From Paenibacillus_D sp047238105 (GTDB taxonomy: Bacteria > Bacillota > Bacilli > Paenibacillales > Paenibacillaceae), in the NCBI RefSeq assembly GCF_047238105.1, contig NZ_JBDFMD010000001.1:5394001-5458000 (forward strand): a stretch of DNA of 64,000 nucleotides. The letters run 5' to 3'. The position numbers and the translations under genes are program-made. The notes beneath the pieces are model-generated. The model saw only the letters and a program-made list of their open reading frames with translations. It made no database searches and was not told where the DNA came from. Below, one piece after another: positions 42,538-51,992 of the stretch. Each line of letters opens with the position of its first letter. Positions within the stretch are counted from its first letter, which is position 1.

Positions 42538-43410
42538 ATGATAACCACTAGCCGGGGCGAGAAGCTGCTGCAAGCCATCAACGCCGTCCTGCTGCTGCTG
42601 GCGGGGCTTGCCTGCCTGTTCCCCTTCTTCTATGTCCTTAGTGTTTCCTTTACACCCGCTGCCGAGGTTGTGCGGAAGGGAGTTGTGCTGATCCCCGAGC
42701 AGTTCACGCTATATGCCTACAAGCAGGTCATGCAAGGCTATGGCCTGGGCAACGCTTATCAGGTGACGTTGTTCCGCACCGTGGTCGGCACCGCGCTCAA
42801 CCTGTTTTTCACCGTGCTGATGGCCTATTCCTTGTCCAAAAAACATCTGCCGGGGCGCTCAGCCATGCTGCTCTTTGTCATTTTCACGATGCTGTTCAAT
42901 GGGGGGATCATCCCCACCTACCTGCTTACGCGGTATCTCGGGCTGCTCGATACGGTCTGGGCGCTCATCATCCCCGGTTTGATCAGCGCCTTCAATCTGA
43001 TCATCGTCAAGGGCTTCTTCGAGCAGCTGCCCCCGGAGATTGAAGAATCGGCCAAGGTGGACGGCGCCGGTGATTTCCGGGTGCTGTGGCGGATCGTCCT
43101 GCCGCTTTCGCTGCCGGTTATCGCGACCATCGGGTTGTTCTACGCTGTGTTTCACTGGAACAGCTACTTTGACGGCATCATGTATATTCGCGATCAGCAG
43201 CTGTATCCGCTGCAGGTGGTGCTGCGCAATATCCTGCTTAATTTTCAGACGCAGTCGGTGGATGCGGTCAATGATCCGAGCTTGCCGGCCAGCTTCCTTT
43301 CGGTCCAGATGGCTGCCGTTATGTTATCTACCGTACCGATCCTGCTCGTCTACCCGTTCATCCAGAAGCATTTTGCCAAAGGGGTTCTGCTGGGCTCCGT
43401 CAAAGGATGA
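42538..43410 (+). CDS. ABC sugar importer C, permease 2 (YtcP/YesQ-like)
   Basis: A 290-residue CUT1 permease with six membrane helices, FTMLFNGGIIPTYLLTRYLG, EAA loop ESAKVDGAGDFRVLWRIVLPL, and the terminal HFAKGVLLGSVKG. AAGGGAGGG precedes the ATG 15 bases after permease 1. It pairs with permease 1 in one operon. Confidence 0.93.
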   Translation: MITTSRGEKLLQAINAVLLLLAGLACLFPFFYVLSVSFTPAAEVVRKGVVLIPEQFTLYAYKQVMQGYGLGNAYQVTLFRTVVGTALNLFFTVLMAYSLSKKHLPGRSAMLLFVIFTMLFNGGIIPTYLLTRYLGLLDTVWALIIPGLISAFNLIIVKGFFEQLPPEIEESAKVDGAGDFRVLWRIVLPLSLPVIATIGLFYAVFHWNSYFDGIMYIRDQQLYPLQVVLRNILLNFQTQSVDAVNDPSLPASFLSVQMAAVMLSTVPILLVYPFIQKHFAKGVLLGSVKG

Positions 43411-43436
43411 TTATCATGGCTATTTGTCTTGATAAT
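43410..43436 (+). other. Weak intercistronic stem-loop in importer C
   Basis: ATTATCA and TGATAAT are perfect 7-bp inverted repeats with a 13-base loop, between the permease and lipoprotein genes. The stem is A+T-rich and of uncertain role. Confidence 0.3.
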
Positions 43437-43468
43437 AGATATGATTATGAATAAAGGAGAGGTCAATC

Positions 43469-45100
43469 ATGAGTACTGTCAACCCTCGCTTGTCCATGCT
43501 GGTCGCCCTCGTGCTATGTATGTCGCTGCTGGCGGCCTGCGCAGGCAACAACCAGGCCACGGGGACTCCGGATGCCAACGGAGCGAACGTCAACTCCTCC
43601 ACAGCGCCTGATGCTCAGGAGCCTGATGCACAGCAGGACAGCAATGCCAAGACCTTCGACAAGCATTTGAAGCTCTCGGTGTTCAATTCCGGGGCATTCA
43701 ATCCGGCTACGCCGATGCCCGACAAGGCGGAGGATCCGCTCAGGCAGATGCTGGAGGAGGCGGTCAATATCGAGCTGGACTACATGATTCCGGCGCCGGA
43801 CCAGGCCGATGCGATGCTCAATGCCCTGATCGCTTCGGGCGATATCCCCGATCTGATCTACTTCAAGGACCGTGCGACAGCGGTGAAGTACTACGAGGAA
43901 GGCGTGACTGCCGATTTTGCAGAGCAGTTGGAGCAGTATCCGGATTACAAGGCACACTTCACTGAGCAGCAATGGAGCGATCTGAGCTATAACGGCAAGC
44001 AGATCGGCGCGCCGGCCTTCGAGCCAGTGAGCGGCACGGTCGGCTGGTGGATCCGCCAGGACTGGCTGGATGCGCTAGGACTGGAGATCCCGCAAACGAC
44101 GGACGAGTTGCTGGAAGTGATGAAGGCGTTTACTTTTGAAGATCCCGACGGCAACGGCCAGCAGGATACGTATGGCTTTGTGGCTGGTGTCGGCAAGGAC
44201 GGCAGTCTGATCAATCTGGGCTGGGGCGAGGTATTCTGGCTGTTCGGCGCCCATCCGGAAGTTGTAGATGTGAAGGATGGCGAGCTGGTGCTCGGTGCGA
44301 CGGATGACCGGACACGGGAGGCGCTGGCCTATATCTCCGAGATGGTTGACAGCGGCGTCGTCGATCCGGACTGGGTATCGATCAATGACGTACAGCAGCT
44401 GAACCAGAAGATGTTCCGGGGCAAGGTCGGCATGCTGGTAACCGGCTGGCGGCTGATGGAACCGGCCAATCAGAAGAATATGCAGGAGATCGGAGGGGAG
44501 GTGCCGGAGTGGGTCACGGTCCCGCCTGTCGAGGGCCCTTATGGCGACCGCATCCTCGGCAATACCGCATCCCAGAGCAATTCCTGGGGCATCTCCGTGA
44601 AAGCGGCGAGGGATCCGGAGAAGATGGAGCGAATCTTCGAGTTCCTGCAATACTGGTACACCGACGAGGAAGCAAGGAAAGCCTTCTCCTACGGCATCGA
44701 AGGCGTCCAGTGGCACATGGAGGGCGATACGATCGTCAAGGAGAGCGCAGAAGATATCCTGAACAATTACCGCTGGACATCGAACTATTATATGCCGCGT
44801 CGAGCCGATGACGAGCTGTATTATGACTTCCAAAATCCGGATACGGCGGGCTTCCACCAGGTCAATCTGGATCATGTCGTGCCCAATCCGGCCCGAGCGA
44901 TCATCGTCCCCGATCCGGACGACCGGCTCTACTCGGACCGCCAGAAGTATATCAGCGAGTCGCTGCTGCGATTCATGACCGGACGCGCTCCGCTCAGTCA
45001 ATGGGAGGATTACAAGGAAACCTTGACGAATCGGTATGACTATGAGAACTATCGGAAGTATGTGACAGAGACGCTTGCGGCTGCGGGAGTGCTGCAGTAG
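43469..45100 (+). CDS. ABC sugar importer C, solute-binding lipoprotein
   Basis: A 543-residue lipoprotein. The signal peptide ends LAAC (Cys24), and a linker rich in Asn/Asp/Gln follows. The bilobal binding fold includes ALIASGDIPDLIYFK and the EF-hand-like loop DPDGNGQQDTYG (compare importer A). The ATG follows AAAGGAGAGG. It lies directly upstream of a YesM-like kinase gene without a visible terminator, so transporter and sensor are probably co-expressed. The binding protein may also feed the sensor. Confidence 0.93.
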   Translation: MSTVNPRLSMLVALVLCMSLLAACAGNNQATGTPDANGANVNSSTAPDAQEPDAQQDSNAKTFDKHLKLSVFNSGAFNPATPMPDKAEDPLRQMLEEAVNIELDYMIPAPDQADAMLNALIASGDIPDLIYFKDRATAVKYYEEGVTADFAEQLEQYPDYKAHFTEQQWSDLSYNGKQIGAPAFEPVSGTVGWWIRQDWLDALGLEIPQTTDELLEVMKAFTFEDPDGNGQQDTYGFVAGVGKDGSLINLGWGEVFWLFGAHPEVVDVKDGELVLGATDDRTREALAYISEMVDSGVVDPDWVSINDVQQLNQKMFRGKVGMLVTGWRLMEPANQKNMQEIGGEVPEWVTVPPVEGPYGDRILGNTASQSNSWGISVKAARDPEKMERIFEFLQYWYTDEEARKAFSYGIEGVQWHMEGDTIVKESAEDILNNYRWTSNYYMPRRADDELYYDFQNPDTAGFHQVNLDHVVPNPARAIIVPDPDDRLYSDRQKYISESLLRFMTGRAPLSQWEDYKETLTNRYDYENYRKYVTETLAAAGVLQ

Positions 45101-45138
45101 CTGCAGGCTCGAGAACTAGCGGCGATGGGGGAGTAGGG

Positions 45139-46914
45139 ATGAAGCTTAAGTTCAGCAGTCTGACGTTCAAGCTGTTTATGATCTGCTTTACGTTTGTCCT
45201 CTGCTGCACGACCCTTCTGACCCAACTGGCCTATGTCGCGGTGAAAAATGAGATCAGCAAGAACAATACGCTTTACGTCCAGGAGATCCTGGCCAAGACG
45301 GACGAATATCTGGAGCTGAGCTTTACTTCCCTGCAGACGATCCTGTTCTCGGTCCAGTCGGCCTATGACGGCGGCCTGCGGGAGCCGGAAGCTCTGCATC
45401 CGCAGATGCGGCGCTTGTATGAGCTAAATTACAACTATATTCATAATCTGTATATCATTCATCCCGACTACTCGATCAGCGGCACTTCGCTGCTCTCCAG
45501 GGTCTTCAATGAATCCCTGGCGGAGCGCGAGCCGCTGGTCGGACTGGCGCGGGAGGATGCCCTGTCGATCTCGGTCAGCCCGACCTATCGTTCCACCTAT
45601 GCCGGCTGGACTGTCACGCTGCTCAAGGCGCTGGACAGCGGCAGGGAGGCGCCTGTCGCAGCGCTGGACATGGACATGAGAAGGATCGAGCAGCGGCTGC
45701 TCCAGATCAATCGCGAGAGCGATATCAGCATTGCAATTATCGATGCCTCGGGACGGCTGGTAGCCGGCGTGCCGGGGCTGTTCGGCACGTATGACGAGGC
45801 TTCGCATACCCTGGCGTTCCAGGGGGTGTCCTCGCAGGAGATCGCCGCCGCGAACAACGGGACGATCAAGGCCGCCACGCCGGAGGGGCGTCCCCTCACG
45901 ATCAACAAGCATGCGTCCGCCAGGTTCGGCTGGTCGGTCATCTCGATGCATGACGAGGGGATGCTGGCCCGGTCGCTGGCGACGATGCAGCGCTATTACG
46001 TCTTCTTCCTAGCGGGCGGCATGGCGATCAGCTTGCTGGCTGCTTATGCCGTCACCCGGTTTATCCGGGCGCCTCTGCAGCGCATCATGCTCAAGATGAA
46101 TCAGATCCGTCTGGGCAATCTGGATGTCACAATCGGCATGGACCGCAAGGACGAGTTCGGCGTGCTCTCGACGACCTTCGACGCGATGATCCTGCGCATC
46201 CGCGAGCTGCTCACGGAGCTGCACCAGAAGGAGGAGACGAAGCGGCAGATCGAGATCCAGATGCTCCAGGCGCAGATCAATCCGCATTTCCTGTACAACA
46301 CGCTGGGTTCGATCAGCAACGCTGTAAGTCTGGGCAAGCTGGATAAAGTAGATCCGATCATCCAATCGCTGATCCGGATTATGGAATACGGCATGAGCGA
46401 TGTCAATCACCTGGTGACGCTGCGCGAGGAGCTGGACAACGCAAGAGACTATTTGAATATCCAGAACGTCCGCTACAATCGCCTGTTTCCATTGGAGACG
46501 AGCATCCCGGAGACGCTGATGACGTCTCCCGTACTGCGGATGATCCTGCAGCCGATCGTGGAGAATTGTATCTTCCACGGCTACAAGGGCGGCCGGATCG
46601 AAGGCGTCATCCGGATCTCGGCGGTCATCGACCGCCAGGCGCTGTGCCTGACAGTGGAGGATGAGGGGGAGGGCATGAGCCAGGCCAAGCTGGAGAGCAT
46701 ACTGAACGGGCGGAGTGCGCCAGGACGCGCGAGAGCCCGCATCGGCATGTTCAACATCCATCAGCGGATCCGTCTCCGGTACGGATCCTCCTATGGGCTG
46801 CAGATCGAGAGTGTCAAAGGAGAAGGCACCAGGGTGAGCATCATCCTGCCCGCCTATGCCGAGGATAACGGGGGTGAGAAGTATGAGCAGCTGCCGCTGC
46901 CTGATCGTGGATGA
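45139..46914 (+). CDS. YesM-like sensor histidine kinase
   Basis: A 591-residue membrane kinase. Membrane helices lie at about 10-35 and 287-310, flanking an extracellular Cache-like sensor of about 250 residues. A HAMP domain follows (310-362). The His-kinase domain (HisK/HATPase_c type) has predicted phosphorylated His383 in QINPHFLYNTL, then the N box around MILQPIVENCIFHGY and the G box DEGEGMS. It should phosphorylate the response regulator that follows and overlaps it. The gene lies behind the importer C lipoprotein gene, indicating that the pair controls importer C. Confidence 0.93.
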   Translation: MKLKFSSLTFKLFMICFTFVLCCTTLLTQLAYVAVKNEISKNNTLYVQEILAKTDEYLELSFTSLQTILFSVQSAYDGGLREPEALHPQMRRLYELNYNYIHNLYIIHPDYSISGTSLLSRVFNESLAEREPLVGLAREDALSISVSPTYRSTYAGWTVTLLKALDSGREAPVAALDMDMRRIEQRLLQINRESDISIAIIDASGRLVAGVPGLFGTYDEASHTLAFQGVSSQEIAAANNGTIKAATPEGRPLTINKHASARFGWSVISMHDEGMLARSLATMQRYYVFFLAGGMAISLLAAYAVTRFIRAPLQRIMLKMNQIRLGNLDVTIGMDRKDEFGVLSTTFDAMILRIRELLTELHQKEETKRQIEIQMLQAQINPHFLYNTLGSISNAVSLGKLDKVDPIIQSLIRIMEYGMSDVNHLVTLREELDNARDYLNIQNVRYNRLFPLETSIPETLMTSPVLRMILQPIVENCIFHGYKGGRIEGVIRISAVIDRQALCLTVEDEGEGMSQAKLESILNGRSAPGRARARIGMFNIHQRIRLRYGSSYGLQIESVKGEGTRVSIILPAYAEDNGGEKYEQLPLPDRG

Positions 46915-48499
46915 CGAGGATCTGATCCTGGAGAGACTGGAGCATTTCTTTATGAAGCACCAGGATGAGTTTGAACTGGTGGGCAAAGCCTACAGCGGCA
47001 CGGAGGGGCTTCAGCTGGCAGAGGAGACGCGGCCTGAGATCGTCATCACCGACATCGTCATGCCCGAGATGGACGGCATCGAGATGATCGAGCAGCTGCA
47101 GCAGCGTGTTCCCGGTATATACGGCATCATCTTGTCCGCTTACTCCGAGTTTGCCTATGCGCAAAAAGCGATGCAGCTGAAGGTAGGAGATTATATCGTG
47201 AAGGTCCCGCTGGACGAGCAAGCCCTGCTGCAGGCGCTGCGCAAGGGCGCCTCGGCCCTGAAGGAACAGAAGAAGCAAACCGATGAGATGACCAGGCTGG
47301 ACCAGACGAAGCGTAAAAATGTGCATCGCGTGCGCAAGCAGGTGTTTGCCGAGCTGATGCGGGGCGAGTGGCCAGCCCGATCGATCCGATCCTGGGAGCA
47401 CGAGATGATGCTCGATCTGGACATGGACAGCTACTGCGCCTGCCGCATCCAGCTGGGCGACTGTGGCGCATTTCTGCAGCGCTTCTCCAAGGCGGATCAG
47501 CGCGCCTTGCGCTATGGGCTGCTCAATATGGCTGAGGAATGCTTGCAGTCCAGAGGCCGAGGCTTCCTGTTCGAGCATTCGGAGGCAGCCTGGGCCGGTT
47601 ATATCTCCTGGCCTCATATGCACAGCCAGTCGGAGCAAATGCAGCGGGCCTATGAGCTGGGTACGGCGATCATCGAGCATGCGCAACATTATCTGAAGCT
47701 GCGGGTATCGGTAGCCTTCAGCGGGGTGTTCCGCAGTCTGGATGGGCTGCAGCCCGCCTACAAGCATGCCGATGAGGTGATGGAGCTGTTCTATTACACG
47801 GACAAGCCGGCTGTCGTGCTGCTGCCTCACCAGCTGCAGCTCCATGAACCCGGCCTGCCGGAAGCGGAGGGCGAGCTCCGGAAGCAGCTGCATACGCTGC
47901 TTGGCCGCGTGAGAGCCGGTCTTCCCTGCCAGACGTTTGAAGACGCGCTGGCGCCGCTGGCTGCCCGGATCCGGCAGCTCCGCATCCGTCCCGCCCGGGC
48001 GACCTCGCTCCTGCGGGAAGCGGCAGCCGAATTGTCCGCCTGGAGCCCGGTGGCGGCAGCGCATCTGGAGCGTCCGATCTGGCAGATCGACACCTTTGCT
48101 TGGTTGCGGCTGGAAGAACAGCTGCAGCTGCTCCGCGAGCTGGTGAGAGAAATGACGGCCCGGGGCGGGACTTCTGATCGTCCGGAGGTTCAGGCAGCCA
48201 AGGCTTTTATCTCATCGCATGTGCATGAACGTCTGACGCTCCAGCAGGTCGCCGATCACGTCGGGCTCTCGCCCAATTACTTCAGCGCGATGTTCAAGCG
48301 AGAAGAGCAGCTCGGCCTGGTGGATTATATCAACCGGAAGAAAATCGAGCTGGCCCAGCAGCTGCTGCTCGAAAGAAGCTTCAGCAACTTCGAGCTGAGC
48401 GAGCGGATCGGCATCGGCAACGAACGGTATTTTTGCACGCTGTTCAGACAGTATACGGGAAGCTCGCCCCAGCAATACCGCAAGCAGTTGAAGCGGTGA
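46883..48499 (+). CDS. YesN-like response regulator (receiver + AraC)
   Basis: A 538-residue response regulator. The N-terminal receiver (about 1-125) has acidic residues in VDDED and predicted phosphorylation site Asp57 in ITDIVMPEMDG. A middle region of about 280 residues is followed by an AraC double helix-turn-helix in the last ~100 residues, ending CTLFRQYTGSSPQQYRKQ. The ATG at 46883 has GGGGTGAG upstream and overlaps the kinase gene by 32 bases, so the two are translationally coupled. Conserved Lys lies in YIVKVPLD, where the usual KP pair is replaced by KVP. Confidence 0.93.
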   Translation: MSSCRCLIVDDEDLILERLEHFFMKHQDEFELVGKAYSGTEGLQLAEETRPEIVITDIVMPEMDGIEMIEQLQQRVPGIYGIILSAYSEFAYAQKAMQLKVGDYIVKVPLDEQALLQALRKGASALKEQKKQTDEMTRLDQTKRKNVHRVRKQVFAELMRGEWPARSIRSWEHEMMLDLDMDSYCACRIQLGDCGAFLQRFSKADQRALRYGLLNMAEECLQSRGRGFLFEHSEAAWAGYISWPHMHSQSEQMQRAYELGTAIIEHAQHYLKLRVSVAFSGVFRSLDGLQPAYKHADEVMELFYYTDKPAVVLLPHQLQLHEPGLPEAEGELRKQLHTLLGRVRAGLPCQTFEDALAPLAARIRQLRIRPARATSLLREAAAELSAWSPVAAAHLERPIWQIDTFAWLRLEEQLQLLRELVREMTARGGTSDRPEVQAAKAFISSHVHERLTLQQVADHVGLSPNYFSAMFKREEQLGLVDYINRKKIELAQQLLLERSFSNFELSERIGIGNERYFCTLFRQYTGSSPQQYRKQLKR

Positions 48500-48623
48500 G
48501 GCCCCAGCTTCAGCGTTATTTCATAAAAACCTTAGGTCATCATCATAAAATTGATCCTTACCCGGAGATGAAGTCTGTTGGTACGATGGATCAAATGAAT
48601 CATACTGAAAGGCGGTGATCCGC

Positions 48624-50123
48624 ATGGGAAGCCAAGCGAAGCGTCCACATCTTATCCTGTTCAATCCGGATCAGTGGCGCGGTGATGCGCTGGGCCATCT
48701 CGGTCATCCGGCGGTTCAGACCCCCAATCTCGATCGTCTCGTGGGGGAAGATGCCGTCTCGTTCCGCAACGCATTTTGTCAGAATCCGGTCTGTACGCCA
48801 AGCCGCTGCTCTTTTATGAGCGGGTGGTACCCGCACGTAAGAGGGCACCGCACCATGTTTCATATGATGAAGCCGGATGAGCCGGTGCTGCTGAAGCATT
48901 TGAAGGATGCCGGTTACTACGTGTGGTGGGGGGGCAAAAACGATCTGGTACCCCAGGACAATGTAGCACAGTATTGCAATCACAAGAATACGCCGTCCAT
49001 GCCCTGCAAGCCGATGTATGCGATGGACCGGCTGGATGAATGGAGGGGCGGTCCGGACAGCGATGGCTACCGCTCGCTATTCGCCGGCAAGCTGGAGTCG
49101 GAGCCTGCAGAGGCGGACTTCTCCTGTTATCCGGACAGCGATTGGGGACATATCCGGGATGCGCTGCGTTTTTTGGCGGAGGCGCCTGCGGATCAGCCGT
49201 TCTGTCTCTACCTGCCGCTGGTCTACCCCCATCCTCCTTATGGCGTGGAGGAGCCATGGTACAGCTTGACGGACAGGCGAGCTCTGCCGCCGCGGATCCG
49301 GCCTGACGAGAACTGGGGGCGCAAGCCCAGCATGGTGCGTGAGCTGCGCAGTATCTACGGCCTGGCGCATTGGGAGGAGGAGCGGTGGGACGAGCTTCGC
49401 GCCACTTATTTTGGCATGTGCGCCAGGGTCGATTATCAGTTGGGCCTGCTGATCCAGGCGTTGAAGCAGCATGGCTTGTACGAAGACACAGCCCTGTTCG
49501 TGTTCTCGGATCACGGGGACTTCAACGGCGATTATGATCTGGTAGAGAAGACGCAGAATACCTTCGAGGACTGTCTGACACGGGTGCCGTTTATTGTGAA
49601 GCCGCCCGCCTGGATCGACAGCAGGCCGGGAGTAAGCGACGCGCTGGTCGAGCTGGTCGATCTTCCTGCCACTGTTGCGGACATAACCGGCTTGCCGCTT
49701 GCTTATACCCAGTTCGGGAAGAGCCTCGTGCCGCTGCTCAGCGGCCGGGAGCAAGAGCATAGGGATGCGGTATTCAGCGAAGGCGGGCGGCTGCGGGAGG
49801 AGCAGCACTGCATGGACTCGACCCCGCAGAACAACCGGGTGGAGGATCTGTACTGGCCGAGAGGGCACCTGCATCGGAGCAGCGGTCCTGAGCATACAAA
49901 GGCGACGATGTGCCGGACGAAGAGCTACAAGTATGTAAGGCGGCTGTATGAAGACGACGAATTGTACGACTTGAAGCGCGATCCGCAAGAGCTGGTCAAT
50001 GTTGCCGGCGACCCGGCCTACCGCGAGCCGCTGGCGCAGCTGAAGGAACGCATGCTGCGATTCTATCAGGAAACCAGCGATGCGGTACCCTGGCAGCGGG
50101 ACCAGCGCGATGCGGCCAAGTAG
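48624..50123 (+). CDS. Sulfatase 8 (S1 family, Cys-type)
   Basis: A 499-residue sulfatase with NPDQWRGD at the N-terminus (residues 14-21; a DQ pair rather than DD), formylglycine motif CTPSR with Cys57, WWGGKNDL, and the second metal motif FSDHGDFNGDYDLVEK. It resembles sulfatase 2 and 7 in its CxPSRC-type context and lacks a signal peptide. The ATG at 48624 has GGTGA at suitable spacing. It sits alone between the importer C kinase/regulator pair and a second kinase/regulator pair, 52 bases before the latter. Confidence 0.93.
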   Translation: MGSQAKRPHLILFNPDQWRGDALGHLGHPAVQTPNLDRLVGEDAVSFRNAFCQNPVCTPSRCSFMSGWYPHVRGHRTMFHMMKPDEPVLLKHLKDAGYYVWWGGKNDLVPQDNVAQYCNHKNTPSMPCKPMYAMDRLDEWRGGPDSDGYRSLFAGKLESEPAEADFSCYPDSDWGHIRDALRFLAEAPADQPFCLYLPLVYPHPPYGVEEPWYSLTDRRALPPRIRPDENWGRKPSMVRELRSIYGLAHWEEERWDELRATYFGMCARVDYQLGLLIQALKQHGLYEDTALFVFSDHGDFNGDYDLVEKTQNTFEDCLTRVPFIVKPPAWIDSRPGVSDALVELVDLPATVADITGLPLAYTQFGKSLVPLLSGREQEHRDAVFSEGGRLREEQHCMDSTPQNNRVEDLYWPRGHLHRSSGPEHTKATMCRTKSYKYVRRLYEDDELYDLKRDPQELVNVAGDPAYREPLAQLKERMLRFYQETSDAVPWQRDQRDAAK

Positions 50124-50174
50124 GAGAAGTGGTATGATGGCTTTAGGATAAGAGCTCATGATGGGGGATTCAGG

Positions 50175-51992
50175 ATGAAGCTGCTGATGCGTGTTTGGCC
50201 AAGCCGGCTGAAATACCGTTTGTTCTTCGCATTTCTGTTGTTGATTCTGATTCCCTACTCTTTGCTCCAATTGTATTCCTATCGCGATACCGAACGATTA
50301 ATTACGAGAAGTGTGGCTGTTCAGGCAGGCGAGCAACTGAATCTGGTCAAACAAAGCCTGGCGAAGCTGAAGTCAGGTGTCTTCCTGACCATGCTGCAGT
50401 TGGAAACGAACACGCAGTTGATCGATCTCTTGCGTCATCCGGATCATTACGATGAGCAGACCCGCGGAGATATTGTTATGCCTATCCTCTCTCGTCAGGA
50501 GATGAACACCGGAGGCTCGCAAGCGCATGTTCATTACCATATTGCTGATCGTTACGGCAATCTCTATTCTTCATTGACGGAGGGCAGATACGCATACGAT
50601 ACGATGATGGCGAGCAAGGTGTTTAAGGAATTAACCCCTCAGAGGACGTATGTATGGGTGATTGAAGACAGCAACGATCTGCCTGTAGAGGTATCTGGAA
50701 GCCGGGCTCTGCTGAGCCTTTATAATGCTTTGTTTGATGAGGACGGCGAAGCCTACGGCTATTATAAATTTGCTATTGATTTCGAGGGCTGGCTCTTTCA
50801 ACTGGGAAGAGAGCTGCTGATTCACCAAAAATACGCCGTGCTGAACGACGCCGGTGTGGCTTTGGCAAGTACGGGCGATGAACATGCCCTTCGTTCCTCC
50901 GTGCGCAGACAGATCATTGCAGATGCCCAAGCTCAGCCGTATGTCACACGTATGGAGGGACAGCAGCTGATCGGTGCCGTGCGTCTTCCCCAACTTGGCT
51001 GGACCATCGTCAGTCAGTTTCCCATGGCTATTTATTTTGGTGATCTGGAGGCACAGCGCAGCAGGATTTTGATCACATCTGCGATTCTTACTGTTCTGTT
51101 TATCGGCATCACCTTTTTTATCTCCTCCACGATTACTCGCCCCGTATCGATATTGCAGCGCAAGCTCCAGGATTTTGTGCCCCATAATATGAAGACTACC
51201 TTGCCGGAGAATGCCTTTCACGGAGAAATGCGGTTTCTGGCTGCTTCCTTCAACCGGATGGTGAAGGACATCCAGCGTTTGATCGGACAACTGAAAACGG
51301 AAGAGAGGCAGAAGGAAGCCATTCGGTTCCAGATGCTCTTGTCGCAGATGAATCCTCATTTCTTGCTTAACACATTGAATGTCATTCGCTGGAATGTACT
51401 GAGCAAGCAGGATGAAGAAACGGCAGATATCTGCATTGCGCTGGCCAAGCTTTTGGAAACCAGCCTTAATCTCGAAACAGAGTTGATTTATTTGAAGCAG
51501 GAGATGGAGTTGGTGAAGGCGTATGTGCATATCCAGAACTTCCGGTTTGATCACCGGCATGCAGTGCTCTACGATGTGCCCCAACACCTGGACTATGTAT
51601 TGGTGCCCAAGCTATGTCTGCAGCCGCTTGTCGAGAATGCGTATCAGCATGGCTTTCACAACATGCGAAGCGGCGGCGTAGTTACAGTCAAAGGATATAC
51701 GCAGCAGGAGGAGCTTATCCTGGAGATCTCCAACAACGGGACACCCTTTACACCTGGGAATGCGCATCCATCAGGCACACATAACAAGGTGCGGGAAAAG
51801 AAGCGTCCGGGTATCGGCCTGGCCAATATCAAAGAGCGCTTGCAATTGCTATTCCGGGAGTCGGGGAAGCTGGAGATCATGGCGGCTGCGGAAGGGAACG
51901 GCACTGTCGTGCGGATACGCATGCCTTTGCTTCTTTCAGTCCCATATGATGGAGGGGATGCGGATGTGGAACGTGCTGATCGTAGAGGATGA
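50175..51992 (+). CDS. YesM-like sensor histidine kinase (second pair)
   Basis: A 605-residue membrane kinase. The first membrane helix lies at about 14-35, an extracellular Cache-like sensor follows, and a second helix lies near 297-320. A HAMP-like region precedes a kinase domain with predicted His395 in QMNPHFLLNTL, N box LCLQPLVENAYQHG, and the tail GIGLANIKERL. The ATG follows a GGGGG-rich stretch. It lies between sulfatase 8 and its cognate response regulator. Downstream is importer D, which it probably controls. Confidence 0.92.
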   Translation: MKLLMRVWPSRLKYRLFFAFLLLILIPYSLLQLYSYRDTERLITRSVAVQAGEQLNLVKQSLAKLKSGVFLTMLQLETNTQLIDLLRHPDHYDEQTRGDIVMPILSRQEMNTGGSQAHVHYHIADRYGNLYSSLTEGRYAYDTMMASKVFKELTPQRTYVWVIEDSNDLPVEVSGSRALLSLYNALFDEDGEAYGYYKFAIDFEGWLFQLGRELLIHQKYAVLNDAGVALASTGDEHALRSSVRRQIIADAQAQPYVTRMEGQQLIGAVRLPQLGWTIVSQFPMAIYFGDLEAQRSRILITSAILTVLFIGITFFISSTITRPVSILQRKLQDFVPHNMKTTLPENAFHGEMRFLAASFNRMVKDIQRLIGQLKTEERQKEAIRFQMLLSQMNPHFLLNTLNVIRWNVLSKQDEETADICIALAKLLETSLNLETELIYLKQEMELVKAYVHIQNFRFDHRHAVLYDVPQHLDYVLVPKLCLQPLVENAYQHGFHNMRSGGVVTVKGYTQQEELILEISNNGTPFTPGNAHPSGTHNKVREKKRPGIGLANIKERLQLLFRESGKLEIMAAAEGNGTVVRIRMPLLLSVPYDGGDADVERADRRG